From Candidatus Rokuibacteriota bacterium (GTDB lineage: Bacteria; Methylomirabilota; Methylomirabilia; Rokubacteriales; JACPHL01): DNA of 11,656 bases. Shown piece after piece: positions 1 through 7,273 of this stretch (positions within the stretch are counted from its first letter, which is position 1; each line of letters starts with the position of its first letter). The notes beneath the pieces are model-generated. The model had not been told where the DNA came from. It made no database searches and was given only the letters and a program-made list of their open reading frames with translations. The stretch is taken from assembly GCA_016188625.1 (NCBI GenBank), contig JACPHL010000035.1, positions 1-11,656 of the forward strand. The letters run 5' to 3'. Both the position numbers and the translations under genes were made by a program.

Positions 1-1
1 G

Positions 2-265
2 GACAAGAACCCGGCCAACTACAGCCGGTACATTGACCGGACCCTCGACGACCTCTACGAGAAGCAATCTCGGGCCGAGGACCCCGAGGAGCGGAAGAAG
101 TACATCCGGCAGTTCGAGAAGCGGCTCCTCGACGAGGAGGCCCACTATCTCATGACCCTCCAGTGGCATCGGATCATGCCGCACTCGAGTAAGGTGCACG
201 GGTTCAAGACCACTCCGAGCCACTACCTGAACAACACGCTCGATCAGGTCTGGCTGGCTGAGTAG
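2..265 (+). CDS. Peptide-type ABC transporter substrate-binding protein, C-terminal fragment
   Basis: The last 87 residues of an open frame that enters from the left edge and ends at TAG 263-265. The piece ends in LNNTLDQVWLAE and is rich in charged and aromatic residues (DDLYEKQSRAEDPEERK, then TLQWHRIMPHSSKVHGF). This matches the C-terminal lobe of family 5 extracellular solute-binding proteins (SBP_bac_5, DppA/OppA-like), where a helix of the type 'EDPEERKKYIRQFEKRL' precedes a segment listing the residues around the ligand. The protein would capture a peptide or other small solute outside the membrane and deliver it to the two permeases encoded immediately downstream in the same direction, which supports the family call. 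The ligand cannot be read from this fragment. The start and signal peptide lie outside the window. Confidence 0.85.
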   Translation, partial: DKNPANYSRYIDRTLDDLYEKQSRAEDPEERKKYIRQFEKRLLDEEAHYLMTLQWHRIMPHSSKVHGFKTTPSHYLNNTLDQVWLAE

Positions 266-271
266 GCCGCG

Positions 272-303
272 CGGGGGAGAGGGCGGCAGCGCCCTCTCCC
301 CCG
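272..303 (+). terminator. 14-bp hairpin between binding-protein and permease genes
   Basis: Left arm 272-285 and right arm 290-303 are perfectly complementary (core GGGGGAGAGGGCG / CGCCCTCTCCCCC) around the 4-base loop GCAG. It begins 7 bases after the binding-protein stop and has no T-run after it. In ABC operons such a hairpin typically stabilises the upstream mRNA or partly attenuates transcription, so that binding protein exceeds permease. That role is inferred; the fold is seen directly. Confidence 0.7.
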
Positions 304-346
304 GCTTCCCGCCCTGTGGAAGTACGTCCTGAAGCGCTTCTTTCTG

Positions 347-1273
347 ATGTTCCCCACGCTCCTCGGCGTGGCGGTCCTGACCTTCGTGCTCCTCCGCATC
401 GTCCCAGGCGACGTGGTTGAGGCACGGTACGTGGCGGCCGGCCAGGGGCAGTTCTTCTCCAAGGAGCTGCTGGCGCAGGAGCGGGCCAAGCTCGGTCTCG
501 ACAAGCCTCTCTGGCGGCAGTTCGTGGACTGGATGTGGGGGATCGTTCGCCTGGACCTCGGGACCTCCATGTGGACCGGGGCTCCGATCACCCAGGAGAT
601 CAAGCTCCGCTTCGCCCTGTCCCTCCAGGTCGCGATCATGGCGAGCATCGTCGCCACGCTGCTGGCGATCCCGCTGGGCATCGTGGCGGCCCTGAAGCAG
701 GACACCTGGGTGGACTACGCCGTCCGCGTCTTCTCCATCGCGGGGCTGGCGACGCCGTCCTTCTGGCTCGGGATCCTGATGATCCTGGGCTTCCTCATCA
801 TCTTCCGGTGGCTCCCGCCGATGGTCTACACGCCCTTCTGGGTCGACCCGTGGCAGAACCTGGCCCAGCTCATCTGGCCGGCGCTGGCGGTCGGCTACCG
901 CTACTCGGCGGTCGCGACCCGCATGACCCGTTCGACCATGCTGGAGGTCCTGCGGGAGGACTACATCCGGACGGCCCGGGCCAAGGGACTCTGGGAGCAG
1001 CTGATCCTTAAGCGGCACGCCCTGAAGAACGCGATACTCCCCGTCGTCACCGTCATCGGCCTGGAGTTCGCCTTCCTCCTCGGCGGCCTGGTGGTCACCG
1101 AGCAGGTCTTCAACCTGAACGGGCTGGGACTCCTGTTCGTCGAGGCGATCGCCCGGCGCGACTACACGCTCACCCAGGCGCTGGTGCTCCTGGTCTCGTC
1201 GGCCTTCATCGTCGTCAATTTCCTCATGGACGTCATGTACGCCTGGCTCGACCCGCGCATCCGGTACCGCTAG
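347..1273 (+). CDS. ABC transporter permease, DppB/OppB-like
   Basis: An inner-membrane permease subunit of a peptide/nickel-type ABC importer (BPD_transp_1 family). Hydrophobic segments typical of a six-helix permease run through the 308 residues. The VPGD motif follows the first helix (about residues 18-23). The cytoplasmic EAA loop that docks on the ATPase starts at D205 (DYIRTARAKG, then HALKNAILPVV). The C-terminus DVMYAWLDPRIRY is the classic DppB ending. The ATG at 347 is the first standard start, but family members normally begin with a basic stretch such as M-(L/W)-(K/R)-Y-(I/V)-L-(K/R)-R. Here that stretch (WKYVLKRFFL) lies upstream in frame, preceded only by CTG at 314-316, so the real start may be CTG 314. 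The stop is 2 bases from the next permease gene, so the two are co-translated. Confidence 0.93.
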   Translation: MFPTLLGVAVLTFVLLRIVPGDVVEARYVAAGQGQFFSKELLAQERAKLGLDKPLWRQFVDWMWGIVRLDLGTSMWTGAPITQEIKLRFALSLQVAIMASIVATLLAIPLGIVAALKQDTWVDYAVRVFSIAGLATPSFWLGILMILGFLIIFRWLPPMVYTPFWVDPWQNLAQLIWPALAVGYRYSAVATRMTRSTMLEVLREDYIRTARAKGLWEQLILKRHALKNAILPVVTVIGLEFAFLLGGLVVTEQVFNLNGLGLLFVEAIARRDYTLTQALVLLVSSAFIVVNFLMDVMYAWLDPRIRYR

Positions 1274-1275
1274 AG

Positions 1276-2178
1276 ATGGCCATCCGGGTTCCCCTCGACA
1301 CCACCGTGGAGGCCGCCCGGGCGGAACACCGCCGCGGCTGGATGACCGTGGCGCTCGCCTTCTGTCGTCGCCGCTCGCTGGGTGCCGCGGGCGCCGTGGT
1401 GGTGCTGCTGATGATCGCCGTGGGCCTGACGGCCACCCTCATCGCACCTTACGACCCGCTGGCGGTGGACTTCGGGGGCATGCTCGCGCGGCCCTCGGCG
1501 GATCACTGGCTGGGGACCGACGCCTTCGGCCGCGACGTGCTCTCCCGTCTGATCTATGGCAGCCGCACCGCCCTCATGGTCGGCTTCGGGGCCGCGTTCT
1601 TCGGGGCGACGGCCGGCGCCATCCTGGGCGTGGGGAGCGCGTATTTCGGCGGGCGGGTCGACCTCTACCTCCAGCGCCTCATGGACGTCTTCATCTCCTT
1701 CCCGCTCATCATCCTCGCCCTGGCCATGGTGGCCATCCTCGGCAACAGCCTCCCCAACGTCATCACCGCCATCACCATCCCGATGATCCCCCGCTGCGCG
1801 CTGGTGATTCGCTCCAGCGCCCTCTCCATCCGCGATATGCCGTACGTGGACGCCGCCCGCACCTCGGGCTTCGGCCACGCCCGGATCATCCTCCGCCACA
1901 TGCTCCCCAACGTCATGGCCCCCTACCTGATCATGCTCACCGCCTTCCTGGGCCAGGCGATCCTCCTGGAGGCCTCGCTCTCCTTCCTCGGCCTCGGCGT
2001 CCAGGAGCCGGTCGCCGCCTGGGGGCTCATGCTCCGAGGGGCCGCGGTCGATTTCGCCGAGACCGCGCCCTGGATGGCGATCTTCCCGGGGCTCGCCATC
2101 AGCCTCGCTGTCTTCGCCTTCAACCTCTTCGGCGACTCCCTCCGCGACGCCCTCGACCCCCGCCTCCGCGTCCTTTAG
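1276..2178 (+). CDS. ABC transporter permease, DppC/OppC-like
   Basis: The second membrane subunit of the same importer, 300 residues. A cytoplasmic N-terminus of about 35 residues leads into a first hydrophobic helix, followed by the family signature YDP near the membrane exit and HWLGTDAFGRDVLSRLIYGSRTAL, which is diagnostic of DppC-type permeases (OppC_N plus BPD_transp_1). The EAA loop starts at Y190 (YVDAARTSGFGHARIILRHM). The C-terminus NLFGDSLRDALDPRLR is canonical. It starts with ATG 2 bases after the dppB-like stop. A strong hairpin lies directly after its stop, so the operon ends here without the DppD/DppF ATPases normally found downstream. They must lie elsewhere or upstream of the window. 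The substrate is unknown. Confidence 0.95.
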   Translation: MAIRVPLDTTVEAARAEHRRGWMTVALAFCRRRSLGAAGAVVVLLMIAVGLTATLIAPYDPLAVDFGGMLARPSADHWLGTDAFGRDVLSRLIYGSRTALMVGFGAAFFGATAGAILGVGSAYFGGRVDLYLQRLMDVFISFPLIILALAMVAILGNSLPNVITAITIPMIPRCALVIRSSALSIRDMPYVDAARTSGFGHARIILRHMLPNVMAPYLIMLTAFLGQAILLEASLSFLGLGVQEPVAAWGLMLRGAAVDFAETAPWMAIFPGLAISLAVFAFNLFGDSLRDALDPRLRVL

Positions 2179-2179
2179 A

Positions 2180-2209
2180 CTCGGAGGGGGGGCAAGGCCC
2201 CCCTCCGAG
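2180..2209. terminator. Hairpin between converging operons (bidirectional terminator)
   Basis: Arms 2180-2191 (CTCGGAGGGGGG) and 2198-2209 (CCCCCCTCCGAG) pair perfectly over 12 bp around a 6-base loop. It fits exactly between the TAG of the DppC-like gene (2176-2178) and the TAA of the minus-strand glycosyltransferase (2211-2213), so it could end both transcripts. There is no poly-T tract. The same right-arm 12-mer recurs at 11626-11637. Confidence 0.75.
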
Positions 2210-2210
2210 C

Positions 2211-3473
2211 TTAGCAGCGGGGGCGGCGGGCGACCGCGGGGAGCGCCGGGAGCAGCTCGCCGTAAAGCTCGGTCACTCGCCTGGCGATGCACGGCCAGCG
2301 GAACCGGCGCGCCCACCGGGCGGCCTGGCGGCCGAGGGCCAGGCGGCGGGGCTCGTCGCGGAGGAGGGCGCCGATCTCGCGGCCCAGGGCGACCGGGTCG
2401 CCCTCGGGGACCAGGGCGCCGGTGACCCCCTCCCGGATCGTCGCCGCGAGCCCGTCGACCCGGGAGCCGATGACCGGGACGCCGCAGGCCATCGCCTCGA
2501 GCGCCACCATCCCGAACGATTCATAGAGCGACGGCACCAGGCAGAGGTCGGCCGCCGCGTAGTAGTCGGGGAGGACGTCCTGGGGCCGGGCCCCCAGGAA
2601 CTCGACCCACCCCTCGACCCCGAGCTCCCGGGCCAGGGCCCGGAGGCGACGGGGCTCGCCGTCCTGGGCCCACCGCTCCTCGATCCCGCCCCCGACCACG
2701 AGGATCCGGAGCGCCGTCGCCCCGAGGCCGTCCGCCCTGAGGAGCGCCAGGGCCCGCAGCAGGGTCTCCACCCCCTTGATCGGCACCAGGCGTCCGACAT
2801 AGAGGAGGATCCGCTCCGCGCGGAGGCCGAGCCTGGCCCGGGCCTCGCGGGGGTCGCGGGGGTGAAAGAGGTCAAGATCGACCCCGCAGGGGATCACGGT
2901 GACCCGCTCGGGATCCGCCCCGTAATGCCAGCGGAGGTGCGCCCGCTCGACGGGGTTGGCAGCGACGAGCCGGTCCGCCGCCCGGGCGATCCTCCGCTCC
3001 TCGGCGAGGCGCAGGAGCGGCTCCAGCTCGTCGGGGCGGCGGGCCACCCGGTTCTTCTGGGCCCCCAGGGTGTGGAACATGTGGACGACCGGGACGCGCC
3101 AGCCGGCCCGGAGCGCGAGCGCCACCACCCCCGAGAGCCAGTAGTGGCTGTGGAGGAGGTCGTAGCGGAGTCCCTCGGTCGCGCGGAAGGCCTCGACCCC
3201 TTCGGCGAAGGCCCCGAGGTGCTCGTGGACCTCCGCCTTCGGGATCGGGGCGGGCGGGCCGGCCTCGATGTGGACAACCCGGGCGTTCGGGCCGAGCGGG
3301 ACGACCTGAGGGACGGCCCGGTTCTGGGAGCGGGTGAAGACGTCCACGGCGAAGCCGAGCCGCCCCAGCTCCCGGGCCAGCTCGCGGACGTAGACGTTCA
3401 TCCCCCCGGTCTCCTTCCCGCCGAGGGCCGCCAGGGGGCAGGTGTGGACGCTGAGGAGGGCGAGCCGGGTCAT
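2211..3473 (-). CDS. GT4 family glycosyltransferase (MshA / sucrose-phosphate-synthase-like)
   Basis: A retaining GT-B glycosyltransferase of 420 residues. The N-terminal domain starts with LALLSVHTCPLAALGGKETGGMN; the GGMN loop at 23-26 binds the nucleotide-sugar phosphates in the MshA/sucrose synthase group. HSHYWLSG sits at 108-115 and a conserved IPCGVD segment at about 194-199. The C-terminal domain has VGRLVPIKG, with R228 and K233 expected to contact the donor diphosphate, and the EX7E motif with E318 and E326 in ESFGMVALEAMACG. These are the expected donor-binding residues of an active enzyme. Acceptor and sugar are unknown; MshA (inositol-phosphate GlcNAc transfer) and sucrose-phosphate synthase are the nearest named relatives by motif, but surface-glycan synthesis is equally possible. 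Its ATG overlaps the TGA of the upstream acyltransferase gene (ATGA, 3470-3473), so the two are coupled. A proline/arginine-rich C-terminal tail follows the fold. Confidence 0.93.
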   Translation of the reverse strand: MTRLALLSVHTCPLAALGGKETGGMNVYVRELARELGRLGFAVDVFTRSQNRAVPQVVPLGPNARVVHIEAGPPAPIPKAEVHEHLGAFAEGVEAFRATEGLRYDLLHSHYWLSGVVALALRAGWRVPVVHMFHTLGAQKNRVARRPDELEPLLRLAEERRIARAADRLVAANPVERAHLRWHYGADPERVTVIPCGVDLDLFHPRDPREARARLGLRAERILLYVGRLVPIKGVETLLRALALLRADGLGATALRILVVGGGIEERWAQDGEPRRLRALARELGVEGWVEFLGARPQDVLPDYYAAADLCLVPSLYESFGMVALEAMACGVPVIGSRVDGLAATIREGVTGALVPEGDPVALGREIGALLRDEPRRLALGRQAARWARRFRWPCIARRVTELYGELLPALPAVARRPRC

Positions 3474-4414
3474 CGGCGCCGGAGCCTCACGGCGAAGACG
3501 TCGGCGGGGACCGCCCCGAAGCCGTATTTATAGGGCTCCTCGCCCCGGAGGAAGTCGTAGCGCCGACGGCCGCGGCCGATGGCGTCCCGGATGGAGGCAG
3601 CGATCAGCCCCACGCCGGGGCTCAGCCGGGCCGCCTCGGGATCGAACCCCGAGTTGTAGAGGCTGACCCTGCTGCCGTAGTCCAGGCAGAGGAGCGAGGC
3701 CGCGGGCCGCCCCTCCACCCAGAGGATCCAGAGCGCGAGCCACCCCGCCCGGGCGAAGGCCAGGGCCACCGCCCGGAAGAACCCCTCCATCCGCGCGTCC
3801 ATGAAGCGGGCCTTGCCGGCCTTGGACTTCCGGTGGAGGCCGAGGAAGGTGTCGAGGACCGCCGCCACCGCCGCCGGGGTGGTCAGGGCGCTCGTGCGGG
3901 CCTGCCGCGTCTCGAGGCGGCGGAGCTTTCTGCGGAGCTCGTGCCGGTCCTTCCCGGAGAGCCGGGCGAGGTAGGCCTCCCAGCTCTCGGGGAGCTCGAC
4001 CACGGGGCAGCGCTCCTCGCGCTCGACCTCGACGGCGAGCCCCCACGCCCTGGCGAGGCCGGGGAGGAGCTGGAGGGAGGGGGAGGCGGCCGGCAGGCAG
4101 TGGAGGTCCAGGAGGTCCCAGCGCAGCTCAAGGAGGCTCGGGAGGAGGGCCTTCCAGATCTCCTCCTCGCCGACCAGCCGGAGGACGGTCCGCCCCCCGG
4201 CCTCAAGGCCGTAGAGGGGGAGGAGCCCGATCGGCGTCTCCCCGTCGCGGACGACGAAGAGGGCGAGCGGCCCCGGGCCGAAGGCCTCCCACCAGGCGGT
4301 CTGCCACTGCCAGGTGAGGAACGGGACGTCGGTGGCAGAGCGGGCCAGGAGGCCGTTCCAGGCTGTCTCGTCGAGCCCCCCTGCCCCCCAGGCGGAGAGC
4401 CGCTCCACCCTCAC
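3470..4414 (-). CDS. CelD/BcsL-type GNAT acyltransferase
   Basis: A 314-residue member of the Acetyltransf_6 (CelD/BcsL-like) branch of the GNAT superfamily, which acylates sugars or cell-envelope components. The N-terminal half holds the 'PFLTWQWQTAWWEAFG' segment (about 30-45) typical of the family. The central part has the basic helix 'LSGKDRHELRRKLRRLE' that precedes the second GNAT domain. Near the C-terminus, 'YDFLRGEEPYKYGFGA' (from Y286) is the family hallmark, as is 'YNSGFDPE' shortly before it. No signal peptide or membrane helix is evident, so it should act in the cytoplasm. The start is GTG at 4414; another in-frame GTG lies two codons later (4408), and no strong Shine-Dalgarno sequence separates them. 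It lies between an FmdB-type gene and a coupled glycosyltransferase, which suggests acylation and glycosylation of one product. The substrate is unknown. Confidence 0.88.
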   Translation of the reverse strand: MRVERLSAWGAGGLDETAWNGLLARSATDVPFLTWQWQTAWWEAFGPGPLALFVVRDGETPIGLLPLYGLEAGGRTVLRLVGEEEIWKALLPSLLELRWDLLDLHCLPAASPSLQLLPGLARAWGLAVEVEREERCPVVELPESWEAYLARLSGKDRHELRRKLRRLETRQARTSALTTPAAVAAVLDTFLGLHRKSKAGKARFMDARMEGFFRAVALAFARAGWLALWILWVEGRPAASLLCLDYGSRVSLYNSGFDPEAARLSPGVGLIAASIRDAIGRGRRRYDFLRGEEPYKYGFGAVPADVFAVRLRRR

Positions 4415-4474
4415 GCCTGCCGCCCTTTCACCCGGTCTCCCGTCCGTCCGGCGCCGTCCCGCCCTCCGCCGGGG

Positions 4475-4837
4475 CTACGGGAGGTCGTCCCCTGCCCCGC
4501 CCTGGGTCTCGTCGCGGCCGACCTCCTCCTCGAGCGCCTCGTCCACCACCTCGCCGAAGTCCTCGCCGAGGTCGTCGCCGAGCTCCGACCCCATCCGCTT
4601 CATCCAGCGGGCGACGCTCTTGGGGTCGTCCTCGTCGAGGTCCCCCAGGCGGCCGGGATCGGCCAGGGCCTCCAGGCGATCCTCCTCGGACTTCAGGGTG
4701 GCGAACCGCGACATGAGGCGGGTCAGCCGCTCCCCCCCGCAGCGCGGGCAGCGCGGGGTCCCGGGGGTCGAGACGCTCAGGACGAGCAGGCTCACCCGGC
4801 GGCGGCAGTCGTGGCAGTGGTACTCGTAGATCGGCAT
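4475..4837 (-). CDS. FmdB-type zinc-ribbon protein
   Basis: A 120-residue protein starting with MPIYEYHCHDC, the hallmark of the FmdB/CxxC-CxxC-SSSS putative regulatory protein family. C8, C11, C30 and C33 form two CxxC knuckles for one zinc ion. After about residue 45 the protein is strongly acidic and probably helical or disordered (GSELGDDLGEDFGEVVDEALEEE). FmdB proteins are named for a putative regulator of formamidase; the biochemical role of the family is not established, so no function is claimed. It is the first gene of a three-gene minus-strand operon, about 60 bases before the acyltransferase. A good promoter lies upstream at 4859-4887, and a GAGG ribosome site sits about 6 bases before the ATG. 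Confidence 0.9.
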   Translation of the reverse strand: MPIYEYHCHDCRRRVSLLVLSVSTPGTPRCPRCGGERLTRLMSRFATLKSEEDRLEALADPGRLGDLDEDDPKSVARWMKRMGSELGDDLGEDFGEVVDEALEEEVGRDETQGGAGDDLP

Positions 4838-4858
4838 CGCATCCTCGCGCCGGTGATC

Positions 4859-4887
4859 ATTCTATCCCGCGGGGTCCCGGCCGGCAA
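4859..4887 (-). promoter_or_regulatory. Sigma-70-like promoter for the FmdB-type operon
   Basis: Read on the minus strand, TTGCCG (4882-4887) and TAGAAT (4859-4864) are separated by exactly 17 bases. This gives 4/6 and 5/6 matches to the -35 and -10 consensus. The FmdB-type start codon lies 21 bases downstream of the -10 box, leaving a short leader with a GAGG ribosome site. The prediction is from consensus only. Confidence 0.6.
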
Positions 4888-5011
4888 GCCCGCGCATCGG
4901 ATCATGCTCGACGCCACACCCCCCCGGCCCCACGACCCATTCAGAAAAATGAGGCCTTTGCTCTATGGACTCGGCCCTCGTCGGGGGGTATCGTGGCCCC
5001 GACGTCGTCTG

Positions 5012-5041
5012 ATATGTCTGAATCGATGGGACTCATATGTC
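5012..5041. promoter_or_regulatory. AT-rich patch with a direct repeat upstream of the GntR gene
   Basis: The heptamer ATATGTC occurs at 5012-5018 and again at 5035-5041, 23 bases apart (about two helical turns). The surrounding ~50 bases (5009-5060) are noticeably richer in A/T than the rest of the window. It lies just before the GntR-family regulator start and could be an autoregulatory operator. I could not identify a convincing plus-strand -35/-10 pair or the inverted repeat typical of FadR-type sites, so the role is tentative. Confidence 0.25.
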
Positions 5042-5068
5042 ACTTACCATTCGTGATGTGACGGCAAC

Positions 5069-5890
5069 GTGAGCTCCGGCCGGGAGGCGCTCGTGCCCGT
5101 CGCGCGGCTACCACGAAGAGGCCAGCGGCCTGAAGAAGTGATCCCGAGCTCGAACGGCCGAGCCATCAAGGGGTCTCGCCCGAGGCCCGGATCCCGGGGG
5201 GCCGGCTCACGGACGGATCCCCCCCGAAGCCGCCTGTTATCTGAACGCGCCTACCTCGAGCTCCGCCGACGGATCATCTTTCAAGATTTCAAAGGCGGGC
5301 AGGCCCTGGACGAGATGTCGGCGGCCCGCGCCCTCAGGCTGGGCCGCACGCCCGTTCGAGAGGCGATCCAGATGCTGGCGAGGGACGGGCTGGTCAGGGT
5401 GTACGCCCGACGGGGAACCTTCGTGTCCGAGATGGGCCTGGAGGTCCTCCGCCAGGTGTGCGAGACCCGGGCGCCGATCGAGGAGCATGTCGCCCGGCGC
5501 GCCGCGCTGCGGGCCGAGGCCGCCGACATCGAAAAGATGCGCGGAGCCCTCGCGGGGGTTAACGCGCTGATCGAGCAGAGGCTCTTCCGGAATCTGGTCG
5601 AGGCCGACGAGCGATTTCACCTGGCGCTGGCGGAGGCCGCGAAGAATCCCCTGCTGCAGGAGCTGGTCGTCAAGCTCCACGGCCTGGCCATCCGATTCTG
5701 GTACCCCACGCTGACGCAGCGGTCCCTGGACGACATCCGCGAGGAGATGGCGCTGCACCAGCACGTCCTGGCGGCCGTTGAGGATCACGATCCGGATAGG
5801 GCGGCCCGGGCGATGCTCACGCTCGTGGGTGGTTTCTTTCACAGGGTCACCGAGGTCCTGAAGGGGACCCCGCCGGGCGCCACCGCGTGA
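5069..5890 (+). CDS. GntR-family transcriptional regulator, FadR subfamily (FCD domain)
   Basis: A DNA-binding regulator of 273 residues from GTG 5069. The winged helix-turn-helix runs from about residue 55 (SERAYLELRRRII) through LRLGRTPVREAIQMLARDGLVRVYARRGTFV, the standard GntR recognition-helix and wing signature. An all-helical FCD ligand-binding domain follows. 'EADERFHLALAEAAKNPLL' supplies the Asp and first His (D-x3-H), 'LHQHVLAAV' the next His and 'GFFHRV' the last, so a metal site for a carboxylate ligand looks complete. Such proteins usually sense organic acids and repress nearby catabolic genes, consistent with control of the decarboxylase genes starting 34 bases after its stop. 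The first ~50 residues are low-complexity (Arg/Pro/Gly/Ser) and unlike the family. GTG 5138 (residue 24) is the only later standard start before the HTH, so the true start is uncertain. Confidence 0.92.
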   Translation: MSSGREALVPVARLPRRGQRPEEVIPSSNGRAIKGSRPRPGSRGAGSRTDPPRSRLLSERAYLELRRRIIFQDFKGGQALDEMSAARALRLGRTPVREAIQMLARDGLVRVYARRGTFVSEMGLEVLRQVCETRAPIEEHVARRAALRAEAADIEKMRGALAGVNALIEQRLFRNLVEADERFHLALAEAAKNPLLQELVVKLHGLAIRFWYPTLTQRSLDDIREEMALHQHVLAAVEDHDPDRAARAMLTLVGGFFHRVTEVLKGTPPGATA

Positions 5891-5924
5891 CGCGGGTGGC
5901 CGGCAGGAGGGGGAGGGCGAGGCC

Positions 5925-7262
5925 ATGGACCTTCGCGCGTTTCTGACGGACCTCGAGAAGGCCGGGGAACTGATCCGCATCCGGAGGCCGGTAGATCCCC
6001 GGCACATCTCCGCCCTGACGGCCCAGTCCAAGAAGGGGGTCTACTTCGAGAAGATCCGCGGGTACGACATGCCGGTGGTGGCGGGGCTCGTCGGCACCAT
6101 GGACCGATTGGCGGTGGGGATGCACGCGCCCAAGGGGGCCATCGGGCGGCGCGTCTCCGAGGCCGTGCAGAAGCCGATCCCCCCCGAGGTGGTGAAGGAG
6201 GGGCCGTGCCAGGACGTGGTCCTCACCGGGACGGAGGTGGACCTCACCCGGCTTCCCCTGCCGCTCCAGGGCGAGATCGACGGAGGGCCCTACATCTCGG
6301 CGGGCATGACGATCGCCAAGGACCCCGAGTACGGCCGAAACGCCGGCTTCTACCGGTTCATGTACAACGACCCGACCCACCTCGGGATCGGGCTGACGGG
6401 CCCGTCGGACCTCCGGCTCTTCTACCAGCGCGCCCTCTCGGCCAAACGACCCGTCCCGATGGCCGTGGCGATCGGAACCCATCCCTCGGACATGGTCGCG
6501 GTGACCTACAAGGCCCCCGTGGGGTACGACGAGCTCGCCATCGCGGGAGGGTTGTGGGGCGAGCCGCTGGAACTGGTCCGGTGCAAGACCATCGACGCCG
6601 AGGCCCCGGCCAACGCCGAGATCGTGCTGGAGTGCGAGATCCTCCCCACCGGGTTCACCGTGGACGAGGGGCGGTTCGGCGAGTTCACCCGCTTCGTGGG
6701 AGAGCTGGTCCAGATGCCGCTGGTGGAAGTCAAGGCGATCACCCACCGGCGGGACGCCATCTTCCAGGTCATCCACATGCCCTGGGAGAACATCGTCCTC
6801 GACGTTCCGGTCTATGAGGCGATCGCCTGGAACATCCTGACGACCGCCGGCATCGAGGCCACGGCCATCAACGTCACCACGGGCGGGTGCGGGCAGTTTC
6901 ACGTGGTGGCGGCCATCAAGAAGCGCGGCGGGGAGGGAAAGAACGCGGTGCTGGCGCTCCTCTCGGCGGCCTCCTTCAAGTACGCGGTGGTGGTGGACGA
7001 GGACATCGATATCTTCGACCCCGACCAGGTCGAGTGGGCGATCTTCTCCCGGGTCCAGGCCGACCGCGACGTGATCATCGTCCCCGGGGCGCGGGCCAAA
7101 CCGCTGGACCCCTCGCTCCCTCCCGCCAAACCCCCCGCCCTCCCGCTGGGCGCCAAGCTGGGGATAGACGCCACCATCCCGGAATACGCCTACAAGGAGC
7201 GTTACACCACCATCACCTACCCGTTCATCAACGACGTGAAGCTGGAGGACTACCTCGACTGA
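5925..7262 (+). CDS. UbiD-family prFMN-dependent decarboxylase, first paralogue
   Basis: A 445-residue UbiD-family enzyme, cytosolic, expected to use prenylated FMN for reversible decarboxylation of an aromatic or alpha,beta-unsaturated acid. By motif comparison with fungal Fdc1 (R173-E277-E282), the catalytic triad is R144 (in NAGFYRF), E248 and E253 (in DEGRFGEFTRF), all intact. 'GGPYISAGMTIAKDP' and 'KLGIDAT' are further family signatures. N139 matches the cofactor-metal Asn, but the His expected about 18 residues after R144 is not evident (LTGPSDLR). A proline-rich stretch at 398-407 (LPPAKPPALP) precedes the conserved AKLGIDAT strand and is longer than in the second paralogue. A very strong ribosome site (AGGAGGGGGAGG) precedes ATG 5925, 34 bases after the regulator gene. 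The substrate is not determinable; ubiquinone-pathway UbiD is unlikely given two paralogues and a local regulator. Confidence 0.93.
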   Translation: MDLRAFLTDLEKAGELIRIRRPVDPRHISALTAQSKKGVYFEKIRGYDMPVVAGLVGTMDRLAVGMHAPKGAIGRRVSEAVQKPIPPEVVKEGPCQDVVLTGTEVDLTRLPLPLQGEIDGGPYISAGMTIAKDPEYGRNAGFYRFMYNDPTHLGIGLTGPSDLRLFYQRALSAKRPVPMAVAIGTHPSDMVAVTYKAPVGYDELAIAGGLWGEPLELVRCKTIDAEAPANAEIVLECEILPTGFTVDEGRFGEFTRFVGELVQMPLVEVKAITHRRDAIFQVIHMPWENIVLDVPVYEAIAWNILTTAGIEATAINVTTGGCGQFHVVAAIKKRGGEGKNAVLALLSAASFKYAVVVDEDIDIFDPDQVEWAIFSRVQADRDVIIVPGARAKPLDPSLPPAKPPALPLGAKLGIDATIPEYAYKERYTTITYPFINDVKLEDYLD

Positions 7263-7273
7263 AAGGGGAAGCG

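Noticed and set aside
4940-4968. Possible plus-strand promoter TTCAGA / TATGGA before the GntR gene
   Set aside because: Only weak -35 and -10 matches; not distinguishable from chance in this region.
3833-5056. A 407-codon plus-strand frame across the acyltransferase and FmdB-type genes and the intergenic region
   Set aside because: It reads Pro/Glu/Gly-rich antisense sequence and spans a promoter region; the minus-strand genes have clear family motifs.
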